From Fluviispira vulneris (lineage in GTDB: Bacteria > Bdellovibrionota_B > Oligoflexia > Silvanigrellales > Silvanigrellaceae): 64,000 bases of DNA. Below the pieces are notes generated by a model. The model searched no databases and was not told where the DNA came from. It worked only from the letters and a program-made list of their open reading frames with translations. Position numbers and translations under genes: made by a program. Where the stretch lies: positions 124,001-188,000 of the forward strand of contig NZ_JACRSE010000003.1 of the NCBI RefSeq assembly GCF_014281055.1, read 5' to 3'. Position 1 is the stretch's first letter. Each line of letters opens with the position of its first letter. Of the stretch, positions 1 to 8,950 are shown in pieces.

Positions 1-1
1 G

Positions 2-76
2 AAAATCCGTGAAACGATTGTAGCTGGAACATTTTCAAAATTTGCTAAAGACTTTCTGTCTCAAGTAGAAGAATAG
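2..76 (+). CDS. C-terminal fragment, possibly queuine tRNA-ribosyltransferase
   Basis: An open frame enters from the left edge and ends at a TAG, encoding about 24 residues (KIRETIVAGTFSKF, then AKDFLSQVEE). The pattern I-R-x-x-I-x-x-G-x-F-x-x-F-x-x-x-F-L is what I recall from the extreme C-terminus of bacterial Tgt, which exchanges guanine for a queuine precursor at the wobble position of tRNA. So little is visible that the assignment is tentative. A strong hairpin terminator follows 25 bases after the stop, which supports this being the real end of a gene. Confidence 0.4.
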   Translation, partial: KIRETIVAGTFSKFAKDFLSQVEE

Positions 77-100
77 ACACTTCGTAAATTTTTAACAAAA

Positions 101-131
101 AAAAGCCCCTCGAGAAGAGGGGCTTTTTTTT
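101..131. terminator. Bidirectional intrinsic terminator
   Basis: A 7-bp G+C-rich stem (GCCCCTC at 105-111 and GAGGGGC at 117-123) with a 5-base loop is flanked by an A-run on the left and a T-run on the right. It can therefore stop transcription both of the rightward gene ending at 76 and of the leftward CarD gene ending at 142. Confidence 0.9.
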
Positions 132-141
132 AAAAGCAAGC

Positions 142-645
142 TTAAATCGCAAAAAGGATATGATTTAATTCATGTTCTATCACACTTTTTTCTTCGCCGC
201 GGGCAACAGAAATTTCAGACACGAGCATATTACGAGCTCGTTCAAGCATTTTCTTTTCGCCAAAAGAAAGCTCTTTGTCAGAGCTAAGAGAGGAAAGATC
301 TCTTAAAACCTCTGCAATTTCAACGAGATCGCCTGTGTTAAGCTTATCGTTTAAAGCTCTAAAACGACGATTCCAAGTTGCAGTCGATTTTTTAGAAGGA
401 GATTGCAAGATTTGAAAAACTTTTTCCACATCTGGAAGAGAAATTACGGAACGAAGTCCTACAGTCTTTGCAGCACGTGTGGGAACCATGACTTTTGCAC
501 CAGTAGAATGGATTTTTAAGACGTAAAAATCCTGCTGAGCCCCACCAATACTGCATTCTTCAATGTTTTCTATTGTTCCAACACCATGGCAAGGATAAAC
601 AGCTTTTTGACCAACAGTAAAATCATAGAATTTTTCAGCATTCAT
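142..645 (-). CDS. carD: CarD/CdnL-family RNA polymerase-binding regulator
   Basis: This is a 167-residue protein of the CarD/CdnL family, which binds the beta subunit of RNA polymerase and stabilises open complexes, often at rRNA promoters. The N-terminal RNA-polymerase-interacting domain (about residues 5-65) carries the family signature GQKAVYPCHGVGTIENIE and a later MVPTRAAKTVGLR segment. The C-terminal half is helical and charged, as expected for the DNA-contacting part. A longer open frame extends upstream to 711, but I chose the ATG at 645 because GGAGG lies 9 bases upstream and the family begins here. The gene is monocistronic and ends at the shared terminator. Family assignment is firm; which promoters it controls is unknown. 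Confidence 0.9.
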   Translation of the reverse strand: MNAEKFYDFTVGQKAVYPCHGVGTIENIEECSIGGAQQDFYVLKIHSTGAKVMVPTRAAKTVGLRSVISLPDVEKVFQILQSPSKKSTATWNRRFRALNDKLNTGDLVEIAEVLRDLSSLSSDKELSFGEKKMLERARNMLVSEISVARGEEKSVIEHELNHILFAI

Positions 646-1209
646 GCAGCAAGACCTCCAGAAAAAAGATAAAACCCGTTGAAACTTGGCAGAGTAATTC
701 AAGCAAAACAACGAGTTACACTTATGTTTTTAAATAAAAAATGTAATACTATCTAAATTTAATAACTTTATTCTTATGCAAACAGATTTCATTGATGAAA
801 AAACCAAGGAGCCCCCAAAGTACCCAAAAATTATTGAATACAAAAATTTTCAAATCAATTTCAAAAAGTTATCTTCATATAACTGTAGTGAAAAACTTGA
901 AGTTAAGATTTGACACTTTCAAAAAAACCTAATAATGAGTCGCCTAGAGAGAATGTAAGTAAAAAACTCTGATACGAATGTGAAACCAGGGTTCAACCAA
1001 CATTTCTCAACGCATATAAACTTTGTGTGTCGGACGCCCCTAAACTTCATGCATCAAAAACGAGACTTAAATGAGTCTGCTTTCGTAAGTCAAAGCATCA
1101 GCAACAATACCCTAGACAAACAGTCTTTGTCAATTTATTTTGCATAGAATTTGCGCAGCTATTTAACATTTATACATTTTTTGTTACGTAGTTTATAAAA
1201 GGAGAAAAA
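646..1209. other. Intergenic region without a clear gene
   Basis: The stretch separates the divergent CarD and HD-phosphohydrolase genes, so it must hold both promoters. I could not assign convincing -35/-10 pairs. One 45-codon open frame (776-913, plus strand) lacks a ribosome binding site and resembles nothing I know. The part from about 930 to 1110 is less AT-rich than usual for intergenic DNA here and might encode a small RNA, but I see no defined stem or terminator to support that. Confidence 0.4.
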
Positions 1210-2817
1210 ATGGGACTTATTTCAGGTTGGAAGGGGTATTCTGTAGTTGATAAAAACACATCTAGCCTCACATTTATCGGAAAAATTCGTGATTCTCTGC
1301 ATGATACCATTCCATTTACAGAAGCCGAAAAAATAATCATAGATCTACCAGAATTTCAAAGACTTAGACGCATAAACCAAACCGCTTTCACTCAATATGC
1401 ATTTCCTGGCGCATCGCACTCTCGCTTTGAGCATTCTTTAGGAGTTATGCATGTGGCAGGCCTTGTTCTCAACTCAATAATCGCAAATCAACGTAGATTG
1501 CTTTCTGCTCTCGATTCTGCATATCAAGCAACTCCAAAACACATTTGTGAAAGCTTGTGGGAGAGTGAAAAAACCAATGGCTCCCTCAGCTCAACCGATA
1601 AGGCTCTGAATTTCCTAGAAAAAAGTGTGTATCTTTCTCAATGCTTGCGCTTTGCTGCCCTTCTTCATGATTGTGGTCATGCGCCTTTCAGTCATTCTGG
1701 TGAACGCTTTATGGTCACTTGGAAGAATTTTGAAAATAATATAGATTCTTTGAAACTCCCTGATTGGCTGGCTAAGTCACTACATAAAAAGATCCATAAG
1801 TTAAAAAAACAAAACGCAAATTTCTTAGAATTAAATATTCGCCACGAAGTGTATACTCTTCTTATTATTGCCAAAATATTCAATTTTGACCACGAATTTC
1901 TTTCAGAAAAAATGGGGCAAGACATCTGTGCTGTATTAGACCTCTCCGTAGAACCCCATCCAGAAAATGACCTTGCAAAAAGTGGCTTAAGAAATCTCTT
2001 ACATGAAATAGTCAGTGGTGAAGTCGATGCAGATAGAATGGACTATCTTTTACGCGACTCAAGAGAATGTGGCATAGTCTATGGCTTTTTTGATTTAGGG
2101 CGTATTTTAGACTCAGTTGGATTCTACTTAAATACAAAAACATCTCAATATCACTTAGCTATGCGCCGAAGCGGCGTGTCGGCCTTTGAAGATTATTTAC
2201 GAGCACGCTGGAGTATGTATCAACAGGTCTATTTCCACAAAACAGTCACTGCTTGTGAAGCAATGCTTCAACATATTAATAGACAATTACCTAGCTTTAC
2301 TTTACCTACACAAATTGATGAATATTTAAAATTAGATGATCATACTTTTATCCCCTATTTAAAAGAAAAATTTGCTGATAAAATCACCGATTATCTTAGC
2401 AATATTTTAAACGATCTCGTGTACAATCGAAAACTTTGGAAGAGAGTTTATGAAGAATTTATTCCTAAAACTTCCTACAGATCAACCCCATCTCTTTGTC
2501 CAGCTATCGTTGGATTTTTAAAAGAAATTTGGTGTCCTTCAGAAATAATTGAAAATAGCACAAATTTAACTCGATTTTCACCCAAAGGACGAGAAGAATC
2601 CTCGAAAAATAATTTTAAAATTATAATAAAAGATGTCCACTCTCTACGCTTTTTGGAGCCAGTAGAGAATCATAGCACTCTTATTAATCGTATTGATGAA
2701 GAAGTTGTCATTAGGAGAATATATATTTCTCGCTTTAATGAGAGTATAGAAAAAATACATTCTGATGAAATCCAAAAGAGAATATCAGATAAAATAATCA
2801 ACCCTGATGAAAATTAA
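1210..2817 (+). CDS. HD-domain (SAMHD1/dGTPase-like) phosphohydrolase
   Basis: A 535-residue HD-superfamily metal-dependent phosphohydrolase. The N-terminal region has EFQRLRRINQ and HSRFEHSLGV (first metal histidine near residue 70), followed by the HD motif in ALLHDCGHAPFSHSGE near residues 150-165 and the last metal aspartate in VDADRMDYLLRDS near residue 273. This order is that of SAMHD1 and the YdhJ-like bacterial proteins, which hydrolyse dNTPs or related nucleotides. The C-terminal 200 residues are helical and not diagnostic. AAGGAG lies just upstream of the ATG. The next gene starts 21 bases downstream on the same strand, so the two are probably co-transcribed. The substrate cannot be read from the sequence; dNTPs are a family-based guess. 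Confidence 0.85.
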   Translation: MGLISGWKGYSVVDKNTSSLTFIGKIRDSLHDTIPFTEAEKIIIDLPEFQRLRRINQTAFTQYAFPGASHSRFEHSLGVMHVAGLVLNSIIANQRRLLSALDSAYQATPKHICESLWESEKTNGSLSSTDKALNFLEKSVYLSQCLRFAALLHDCGHAPFSHSGERFMVTWKNFENNIDSLKLPDWLAKSLHKKIHKLKKQNANFLELNIRHEVYTLLIIAKIFNFDHEFLSEKMGQDICAVLDLSVEPHPENDLAKSGLRNLLHEIVSGEVDADRMDYLLRDSRECGIVYGFFDLGRILDSVGFYLNTKTSQYHLAMRRSGVSAFEDYLRARWSMYQQVYFHKTVTACEAMLQHINRQLPSFTLPTQIDEYLKLDDHTFIPYLKEKFADKITDYLSNILNDLVYNRKLWKRVYEEFIPKTSYRSTPSLCPAIVGFLKEIWCPSEIIENSTNLTRFSPKGREESSKNNFKIIIKDVHSLRFLEPVENHSTLINRIDEEVVIRRIYISRFNESIEKIHSDEIQKRISDKIINPDEN

Positions 2818-2838
2818 CAAAGAAGTAGGTTACTATAA

Positions 2839-4986
2839 ATGTCTGAAAATAAATTGAATAAAGAAACAAGTTCTTATCTTCTTCAACATAAAAATAATCC
2901 TGTCAATTGGTATCCCTGGCGCAAAGATGCATTTGAACATGCGCAAAAAGAAGATAAACCTATTTTTTTATCAATAGGATATTCAAGTTGCCATTGGTGT
3001 CATGTCATGGCGCATGAAAGCTTTGATGATAAAGAAACAGCTGATTTCTTAAATGAAAACTTTATTAATATAAAAGTGGATCGCGAAGAACGGCCAGATA
3101 TAGACGAAATATATATGGAAGCTGTACAGCTTATGACAAAACATGGAGGCTGGCCCTTAAGTGTATTTCTAACTCCAGATCTCAAGCCATTTTATGGAGG
3201 AACATACTTCCCTCTAGAAGCACAATATGGCCAACCCTCATTTAAAGATGTTCTATCTGCTATTGCAAAATTTTATGATGAAAATAAGAAAGATATTAAT
3301 GAACGAAGTAGTAAAATTTTAGAATATTTAAAAGAAACATCTCAATCAACAAGTTTAGTCACGCTTGAAAAAAAATTAAACGACAATTCTTTAACAACAG
3401 AAAAAATAATTGAAAATCTGCAAAATACTTATAATAGACTGATCGATTTATTGGAACTTGATTCAGATAAAATCAATGGAGGGTTTGGTAGAGCTCCTAA
3501 GTTTCCTCAGCCAGCAAAATTATCAGCCCTTCTTTTCTCTAAAAATAAGACAAATGTTGCACATGCTATTTTTACATTAAATAAGATTCGGTGTGGTGGG
3601 ATAATTGATCAAATTGGTGGAGGAATTGCTCGTTATAGTGTTGATACTCAATGGCTTGTGCCACATTTTGAGAAAATGCTCTATGATAATGCTCAAATTA
3701 TATCACTTTTTTCTGCAGCACATTGTATCTTAAAAAATGAAAACCAAGAATTAGCTTCTGAGCTTAAAGAAACAGCACTAAACATTTATTCTTATTTAGA
3801 ACGAGATCTAAAAAATAATTCTTGTAATTTATATTTTAGCGCTGAAGATGCTGATAGCGATGGTGAAGAAGGGTTATTTTATACATTTTTTCATGATGAC
3901 TTTTCAGACGTTTTTAATAATAATTTTGAATTAAAAGAATTTGCTCAGAGTTATTTTAATATTACATTAAATGGTAACTTTGATGGTACAAATATACTAA
4001 CAATACCTGAAGATGTTAACAAATTTTGCAAAAAAAACAATATATCGATGAGTGAGTTTAATACTTATAAGCAGCAAGCGAAAGAATTACTTTTTAAAGA
4101 GCGTGGAAAACGTATTCGTCCAGAACTTGACACCAAATGTCTTCTCAGTTGGAACAGTTTAGCTGTTACAGGATTATTACATTCTGCTTTATATTTAAAT
4201 AATACAGATATGTTCGAATCCGCGCTAAATAAACTAGTTAATATTTTAAATATTTTCAAAGTAAACAATGAATATAAACATGTTTATAACGGAATTTCAG
4301 CAAACATAAATGCATTTTCAGACGACTTAGGATATTTGCTTGAAGCTTGCACAGAAACACTTCTTGTAACAGGATGTCATTCACTTTTAAAAGAAATTTT
4401 AAATATAGTTAAAGAAATTCATAAAAATTTTGTTGATCCAATTGAAGGTATTTTATACTATTCTGCAAAACAGGAAGATCATGTTAATAGACCAACAAAA
4501 CCTGAAGATAATGTCATCCACAGTGCACATTCAGCAATATTTGGAAGTATTTCTAGAATAATAGCATGGCTTGGCGCTACTGGAAAATATGAATCAATCA
4601 CTCAAAGTGAACATAAAATGCTTGAGTCACTTGCACTTATTTCACTTTCAAATACCGTTTCTTTATCTGAAAATGTTCCTATTGCCTGCGCTCAGATGCT
4701 ACAAAAAGTAAAATGGTTTGAACATAAAAATGTTATTATTTTAAATGAATCGAACAATAAATTAGCGACTCTCGAACATTTTAATCAAATTTATTCACAT
4801 ATTTTTTCTATTGATTCAAAATATTTTGTTATAGGAAATTCCTGCAACGACAAATACAGTTTGGAAAATTTAACCAAATACTGTAATGATTTATTTGCAC
4901 AAAATATTGAAATAAGTTATTCATATTGTAATAAAAATGGCTGCCAATTGCCAACCCAAAAATTATCTGAAATTACGGTTATATAA
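2839..4986 (+). CDS. Thioredoxin-domain protein, DsbH/SPATA20/YyaL family
   Basis: A 715-residue protein of the DUF255/SPATA20 family. The N-terminal thioredoxin-like domain (about residues 1-165) contains SSCHWCHVMAHESF near residues 49-62, with the CxxC-type pair, and HGGWPLSVFLTPDLKPFYGG. The remainder is an alpha/alpha toroid of the N-acylglucosamine 2-epimerase type, visible in GGGIARYSVDTQWLVPHFEK and SAEDADSDGEEGLFYTF. Length matches the family. The biochemical role is not established; proposals include redox activity combined with sugar binding. No signal peptide is seen, so it is probably cytoplasmic. It lies between the HD phosphohydrolase and the PEP synthase regulator in a likely three-gene operon. 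Confidence 0.88.
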   Translation: MSENKLNKETSSYLLQHKNNPVNWYPWRKDAFEHAQKEDKPIFLSIGYSSCHWCHVMAHESFDDKETADFLNENFINIKVDREERPDIDEIYMEAVQLMTKHGGWPLSVFLTPDLKPFYGGTYFPLEAQYGQPSFKDVLSAIAKFYDENKKDINERSSKILEYLKETSQSTSLVTLEKKLNDNSLTTEKIIENLQNTYNRLIDLLELDSDKINGGFGRAPKFPQPAKLSALLFSKNKTNVAHAIFTLNKIRCGGIIDQIGGGIARYSVDTQWLVPHFEKMLYDNAQIISLFSAAHCILKNENQELASELKETALNIYSYLERDLKNNSCNLYFSAEDADSDGEEGLFYTFFHDDFSDVFNNNFELKEFAQSYFNITLNGNFDGTNILTIPEDVNKFCKKNNISMSEFNTYKQQAKELLFKERGKRIRPELDTKCLLSWNSLAVTGLLHSALYLNNTDMFESALNKLVNILNIFKVNNEYKHVYNGISANINAFSDDLGYLLEACTETLLVTGCHSLLKEILNIVKEIHKNFVDPIEGILYYSAKQEDHVNRPTKPEDNVIHSAHSAIFGSISRIIAWLGATGKYESITQSEHKMLESLALISLSNTVSLSENVPIACAQMLQKVKWFEHKNVIILNESNNKLATLEHFNQIYSHIFSIDSKYFVIGNSCNDKYSLENLTKYCNDLFAQNIEISYSYCNKNGCQLPTQKLSEITVI

Positions 4987-4999
4987 GAGGTTTTCTACT

Positions 5000-5845
5000 A
5001 TGCTTAAGCAAACAGACACAAGCGTGCCAAATATATTTACTGTGTCAGATGGCACTGGTGAAACAGCAATCAGTATTGTTAGAGCTGTCCGCGTCCAATT
5101 CGATCACGCAGATATTCATATCGAACGCTTTAATAAAATCCGTCGCAGAGAAATGCTTGAAGAAATTCTTTTAAATGCACGAAATAAAAAAGCAACGGTT
5201 GTAGCAACACTGGTGGATCCAGAACTTAGAATATTTTTAATTTCTCGCTCTATGCAGCTTGGAGTTAAAGTTGTCGATGTTTTATTCCCTTTAATGGAAA
5301 CAGTTTCAGAGCAACTGGGAAGAAGACCGAGCGCCATTCCAGGTCTGCTTCGCCAATTAGATGAAGGATACTTTAAGAGAATCAGTGCAATTGAGTACAC
5401 TGTGCGACACGATGATGGTATAATATCGAGCGATCTCTCAGAAGCAGATATAGTTCTAATTGGTGTATCACGCACCTCAAAAACACCACTTTCAATGTAT
5501 CTCGGCCATAAAGGATATAAGGTTGCAAATATACCTCTTGTTCCAGGTATTGAGCCCCCAAAAGAACTAGAAAATATAGATCAAAATAAAATTATAGCTC
5601 TCATAATCGATCCCACACGGCTCGCGGAAATTCGCGCAGCGAGAATAGAAGCACTTGGAACTGACGAAATAGGCGATTATGCGGATATAGAAAAAATCTT
5701 CGAAGAGTTAGAGTGGAGTCGTAAAATTTTCAAACGCAATAAACGCTGGCCGGTTCTCGATGTTACTGGAAAAGCCCTGGAAGAAAATTCAGTAGAAATA
5801 GAAAAAATAATCCTCAGTCGTTTTCCTGAGTTGATGGATGAATAA
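5000..5845 (+). CDS. ppsR: PEP synthase regulatory protein (bifunctional kinase/pyrophosphorylase)
   Basis: A 281-residue DUF299/PSRP-family protein. Members inactivate phosphoenolpyruvate synthase or pyruvate phosphate dikinase by ADP-dependent threonine phosphorylation and reactivate it by Pi-dependent dephosphorylation, thereby switching gluconeogenic flux. The N-terminal FTVSDGTGETA and the P-loop-like GVSRTSKTPLSMYLGHKGYK (about residues 154-173) are both diagnostic, as is the IDPTRLAEIRAAR segment. An upstream in-frame ATG at 4937 overlaps the preceding gene; I chose 5000 because GAGG is correctly spaced and the family begins at this point. It starts 13 bases after the previous stop. 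The target enzyme is not in this window. Confidence 0.9.
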   Translation: MLKQTDTSVPNIFTVSDGTGETAISIVRAVRVQFDHADIHIERFNKIRRREMLEEILLNARNKKATVVATLVDPELRIFLISRSMQLGVKVVDVLFPLMETVSEQLGRRPSAIPGLLRQLDEGYFKRISAIEYTVRHDDGIISSDLSEADIVLIGVSRTSKTPLSMYLGHKGYKVANIPLVPGIEPPKELENIDQNKIIALIIDPTRLAEIRAARIEALGTDEIGDYADIEKIFEELEWSRKIFKRNKRWPVLDVTGKALEENSVEIEKIILSRFPELMDE

Positions 5846-6558
5846 GAAGGCATAGAAATTTATTTTAAAAGATCAGTAACTCATAGGTTTAAAAAAATTG
5901 ACTCTTCCCAAGCTGTTACATTATCCATTGCACAATTTATAATTATTTCTGTTTATTTAAACCATAGTTGGTAATTTTGACCAGTCTGTTTGTTTCTCTT
6001 GCAAAAACAGTTGGCGCACTGGCGCAAGTTGATTTTGTAAAATGACTCTCCTAAAAAAATGAAACTGATTGATTAAATTAACTTATCTCTTTTTATAAGA
6101 ATTTATCAGAAGAAAATAAAAAAAATTTAAGTTTCAAAATTTGAACTAACAAAAGTTCAAGAAGAAAATAAAGATTTATAAAATCAATTTATTAAGCATT
6201 AACTAGTCATGCTCATTCTATTTAAAAACGATATTAGAATTATGTGTTGGATTCGATCTCAATAAATTAAAATGCATATGATTGAATTTAAAATGAAAAT
6301 ATTTTGAACCCGACCTTTCACGATAGGAAACTCGTGATAAGACATAAATATACATATATTTAAATTTATTAGATAAATAAATATTATTTTCAAAATCATA
6401 TTTTTTTAGTATAAGTTTTTTAAATATTTTTTTGCTTTTATTAAAGACATAAAAATATTTATAATAATTTTTTGATTTTATTCTCTTTTTGTTACATGCG
6501 CATATGACAAAGCTGCAGGAAGGCAAATGTCATTACTTAATTCTACGAGGAGAAATTT
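5846..6558. other. Long AT-rich gene-free region upstream of the S1-like toxin
   Basis: No credible gene is present. A 102-codon frame on the minus strand (6218-6526) is low-complexity, Lys/Tyr/Phe-rich and starts with an unsupported TTG. The only structure I noticed is a 6-bp perfect inverted repeat, TCACGA at 6318-6323 and TCGTGA at 6332-6337 with 8 bases between. It is operator-like in size and about 220 bp upstream of the toxin start. The promoter for the toxin gene must lie in this stretch. Confidence 0.4.
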
Positions 6559-7116
6559 ATGCTTGCTTCAATACAGCGACAAAAAAGAATATTGGGTAGG
6601 ATCATGAGTGGAAAATCCCTCCCTCAGTTTCTTTATCGATGGGATCAAAGACCACCATCCGTTATTTGTAGAGAAGGATTTAAACCTTGGAACGAAGATG
6701 GAACCATTAAGCTTATCGAACATGTCACAGGGTGCTATTCCAGCAATAAGATTCAGGATGCAAAATCACCTCCAAAAGGAGTTAAACATGACAGTCAATG
6801 GGTCTCCACTGGATCTTATGGTATGGTTAAAACCATTGATCCTCTTTTTGCTCAACAAATTTTAGATTCAAACCTTTACAAAATTGATACGAATATCGCT
6901 GTTAGATCAGGTCCGTTTTATGACGTTAATGACCATTTCGATAAAGCCGGAATAAACCGCCCGTACCCTAAACAAAGAGAGTGGGCAAAATTAGGAAGCA
7001 TTTCAATCTCTGCAGTCATTGCTTATATGACTGGTGAAGATTTCATTATTCAGTATTGCTTCTCCTCTGGCGCACCAAATGAGGGAGTCCTAAAAAACTG
7101 GAAGACACTAAGGTGA
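6559..7116 (+). CDS. Pertussis toxin S1-like ADP-ribosyltransferase
   Basis: A 185-residue protein resembling the catalytic A subunits of pertussis toxin (S1) and typhoid toxin (PltA), which transfer ADP-ribose from NAD to host proteins. Seen directly: FLYRWDQRPPSVICREGF (residues 24-41), matching the S1 start YRYDSRPP, with Arg27 as the NAD-binding arginine; QWVSTGS (residues 80-86), the Ser-Thr-Ser motif; and KQREWAKLGSISISAV (residues 138-153), where Gln139-x-Glu141 aligns with the QREY/QSEY catalytic glutamate loop. All three elements of the R-S-E class are intact. It is shorter than S1 (about 235 mature residues), lacking the C-terminal part that docks to B subunits, and has no obvious signal peptide. 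GAGGAG supports the ATG at 6559. No B-subunit gene is nearby. Its target and export route are unknown. Confidence 0.85.
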   Translation: MLASIQRQKRILGRIMSGKSLPQFLYRWDQRPPSVICREGFKPWNEDGTIKLIEHVTGCYSSNKIQDAKSPPKGVKHDSQWVSTGSYGMVKTIDPLFAQQILDSNLYKIDTNIAVRSGPFYDVNDHFDKAGINRPYPKQREWAKLGSISISAVIAYMTGEDFIIQYCFSSGAPNEGVLKNWKTLR

Positions 7117-7348
7117 TCCAATCCCTATGAAGCATACGTATTTATTTTGTAATTTTCTTCATACTTCTTAATTGATGAAATTGGACAATTTCAATTAAAA
7201 AATCCTTTAATATATTTCATGATTTTAAATTTCAAATCTATTTATACAATTTGGATTTTGTTTTTTAGTTATATCTTATTTACTTTCTTATTTATATATA
7301 ATGACGTTATTTACCAATTTATATTCATATAAATGAGTTTAGATTCTC

Positions 7349-7690
7349 TTATAAAACCTGACTCCCAGGAATAGCTGAAGAATGAGGCTCGATCAAAAGA
7401 GTTCCTTTAATTTCACAAACGGTTGCTAAGACCAGTACTTCAGATTTGACTCCAGCAACTTTTTTGGGAAGAAAATTCATAACGGCAATAATTTTTTTAT
7501 TTATTAATTCTTGCTGAGTATAATTCTGTTTGATTTGTGCTGAGCTTATTTTATATCCAATATTTTCACCAAAAAATATTTTAAGGATATAAGCAGGCTT
7601 TAAAGCTTTTTCATTCAGGGCAACTTCAACAATTGTGCCACAACGCAATTCAATCTTCTCAAAATCTTTCCATTCAATAAATTGTATCAT
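7349..7690 (-). CDS. csaA: CsaA-like tRNA-binding domain protein
   Basis: A 113-residue stand-alone EMAP/OB-fold tRNA-binding domain of the CsaA type, related to the C-terminal domain of methionyl-tRNA synthetase. Diagnostic segments are DFEKIELRCGTIVEV, ALKPAYILKIFFG, KISSAQIKQNYTQQELI and NFLPKKVAGVKSEVLVLA. Family members are small dimers described as export-related chaperones that bind tRNA. The length matches. The start has an AGG 8 bases upstream. The MFS transporter gene downstream of it begins upstream on the same strand, so the two form a leftward pair with csaA distal. A direct chaperone role here is family knowledge only. Confidence 0.9.
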   Translation of the reverse strand: MIQFIEWKDFEKIELRCGTIVEVALNEKALKPAYILKIFFGENIGYKISSAQIKQNYTQQELINKKIIAVMNFLPKKVAGVKSEVLVLATVCEIKGTLLIEPHSSAIPGSQVL

Positions 7691-7726
7691 TCATAACGCC
7701 TTTATAATATTTTATATAATAATTAT

Positions 7727-8935
7727 TTATATTCTCTTAATCATTGTTGCACGAGATAATTCATTCGTTTTATCATATTCTTCAAATATTAAATAAGCAA
7801 TAGCTACAAAAACGTTTATTATAAAACAAGAAATCCATAGAGTTGTGCTTCCAAAATTTCCTAAAATAAATGAACCAAAAATAGGAGAAATAAACTGAGG
7901 AATAGTGAATGTCATTTGACAAGTGCCTTGATAAACTCCTTTTAGCTCAATGGGTGCAATTTTAGCTGCAATTGAGAGAACTATACCTGCAGAAATTATT
8001 TCCCCTAAACTCCAAAAAGCAACGGAAACCAAATAATATAAAAAAGTCCCTGTAAATGCATTCATTCCAAATCCAATTCCAATTAATATGGCCGAAAGCG
8101 CTAAAACATATTTAGGCCTAAAATTTCGGATATAAGGACCAAGAAGAGGTTGTAAAAAAATTATTAAGAGACCATTTACAGAAAGAAGATAACCATATTC
8201 TGTTGTAGATATCCCCCGTTTAGTTAAATCAATTGCCCATGAAACATATAACTGGGTAAATACAATATTTCCGATAGTAGTAATCATAAATAATTTAAAA
8301 AATATAGGGTCAAAAAAAGGTTTAGATAAAAGAGAAATCTTTCGGGCTACTTTTTGAGTTTTAATTTCTTTAATAAATATCCAAATTACTAACGCATATA
8401 TAAATGAAGAAAAAGCATTTATAGCACTTAATAGAAAAAAACCTTTGGATAGTATATAACCTGCAAGAGCAGCACCTACTGTCCCTGCTAAATTAAATGA
8501 CCAATGGTAAAGGCGATATGCTCTTAAAAAATCATTATTTGGCACAATATCTGATATAAGCGATGAAGCTGCTGGTCTATACATATTACCCAGAAATCCT
8601 AAAAGAAAAACGACGGTTAATATTGATATTTTACTCTTAACTAAAGCTAAAATTAGCAATAATATTGAATTAAAAAGTAAAGACCAAACAAGAATTTTTT
8701 TTCTTCCATATAAGTCTGATAAAAGCCCACCTAAAGGCCCTGCAAGAAAACTTCCAACTCCCAAAATCGAAACAATTACTCCTATAAATTCAACAGTAAA
8801 CTGATTCGTATTTGTTAAATTAACGGCCAAGAACATAACTACGAAAGAACCTAATCTATTAATGAAATGGCCTACTAATAATATATATAAACTTCGAGGG
8901 AGCCCAGCAAATTCTCTCAAACTAAACCCTTTCAT
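7727..8935 (-). CDS. MFS transporter (drug exporter-type)
   Basis: A 402-residue major facilitator with about 12 predicted hydrophobic segments and the loop 2-3 signature GGLLSDLYGRKKI, typical of DHA1-type proton antiporters that export drugs or metabolites. A further conserved LGFLGNMYRPAASSLISD segment follows helix 4. An upstream in-frame TTG at 8950 is possible, but I preferred the ATG at 8935; neither has a good ribosome binding site, so the start is uncertain. The gene is divergent from the radical SAM operon that begins at 9337, and the shared 400-bp intergenic region leaves room for co-regulation. The substrate is not evident. Confidence 0.8.
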   Translation of the reverse strand: MKGFSLREFAGLPRSLYILLVGHFINRLGSFVVMFLAVNLTNTNQFTVEFIGVIVSILGVGSFLAGPLGGLLSDLYGRKKILVWSLLFNSILLLILALVKSKISILTVVFLLGFLGNMYRPAASSLISDIVPNNDFLRAYRLYHWSFNLAGTVGAALAGYILSKGFFLLSAINAFSSFIYALVIWIFIKEIKTQKVARKISLLSKPFFDPIFFKLFMITTIGNIVFTQLYVSWAIDLTKRGISTTEYGYLLSVNGLLIIFLQPLLGPYIRNFRPKYVLALSAILIGIGFGMNAFTGTFLYYLVSVAFWSLGEIISAGIVLSIAAKIAPIELKGVYQGTCQMTFTIPQFISPIFGSFILGNFGSTTLWISCFIINVFVAIAYLIFEEYDKTNELSRATMIKRI

Positions 8936-8950
8936 GTTTTTTAATTTCAA

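Noticed and set aside
776..913. 45-codon open frame between CarD and the HD phosphohydrolase
   Set aside because: There is no ribosome binding site before its ATG and no recognisable sequence; I could not separate it from chance.
6218..6526. 102-codon open frame on the minus strand upstream of the S1-like toxin
   Set aside because: It starts with TTG without a ribosome binding site, is low-complexity Lys/Tyr/Phe-rich as expected from chance in AT-rich DNA, and matches no family.
6608..6865. 85-codon frame overlapping the S1-like toxin gene
   Set aside because: The catalytic motifs lie in the other frame, and this frame has no family resemblance.
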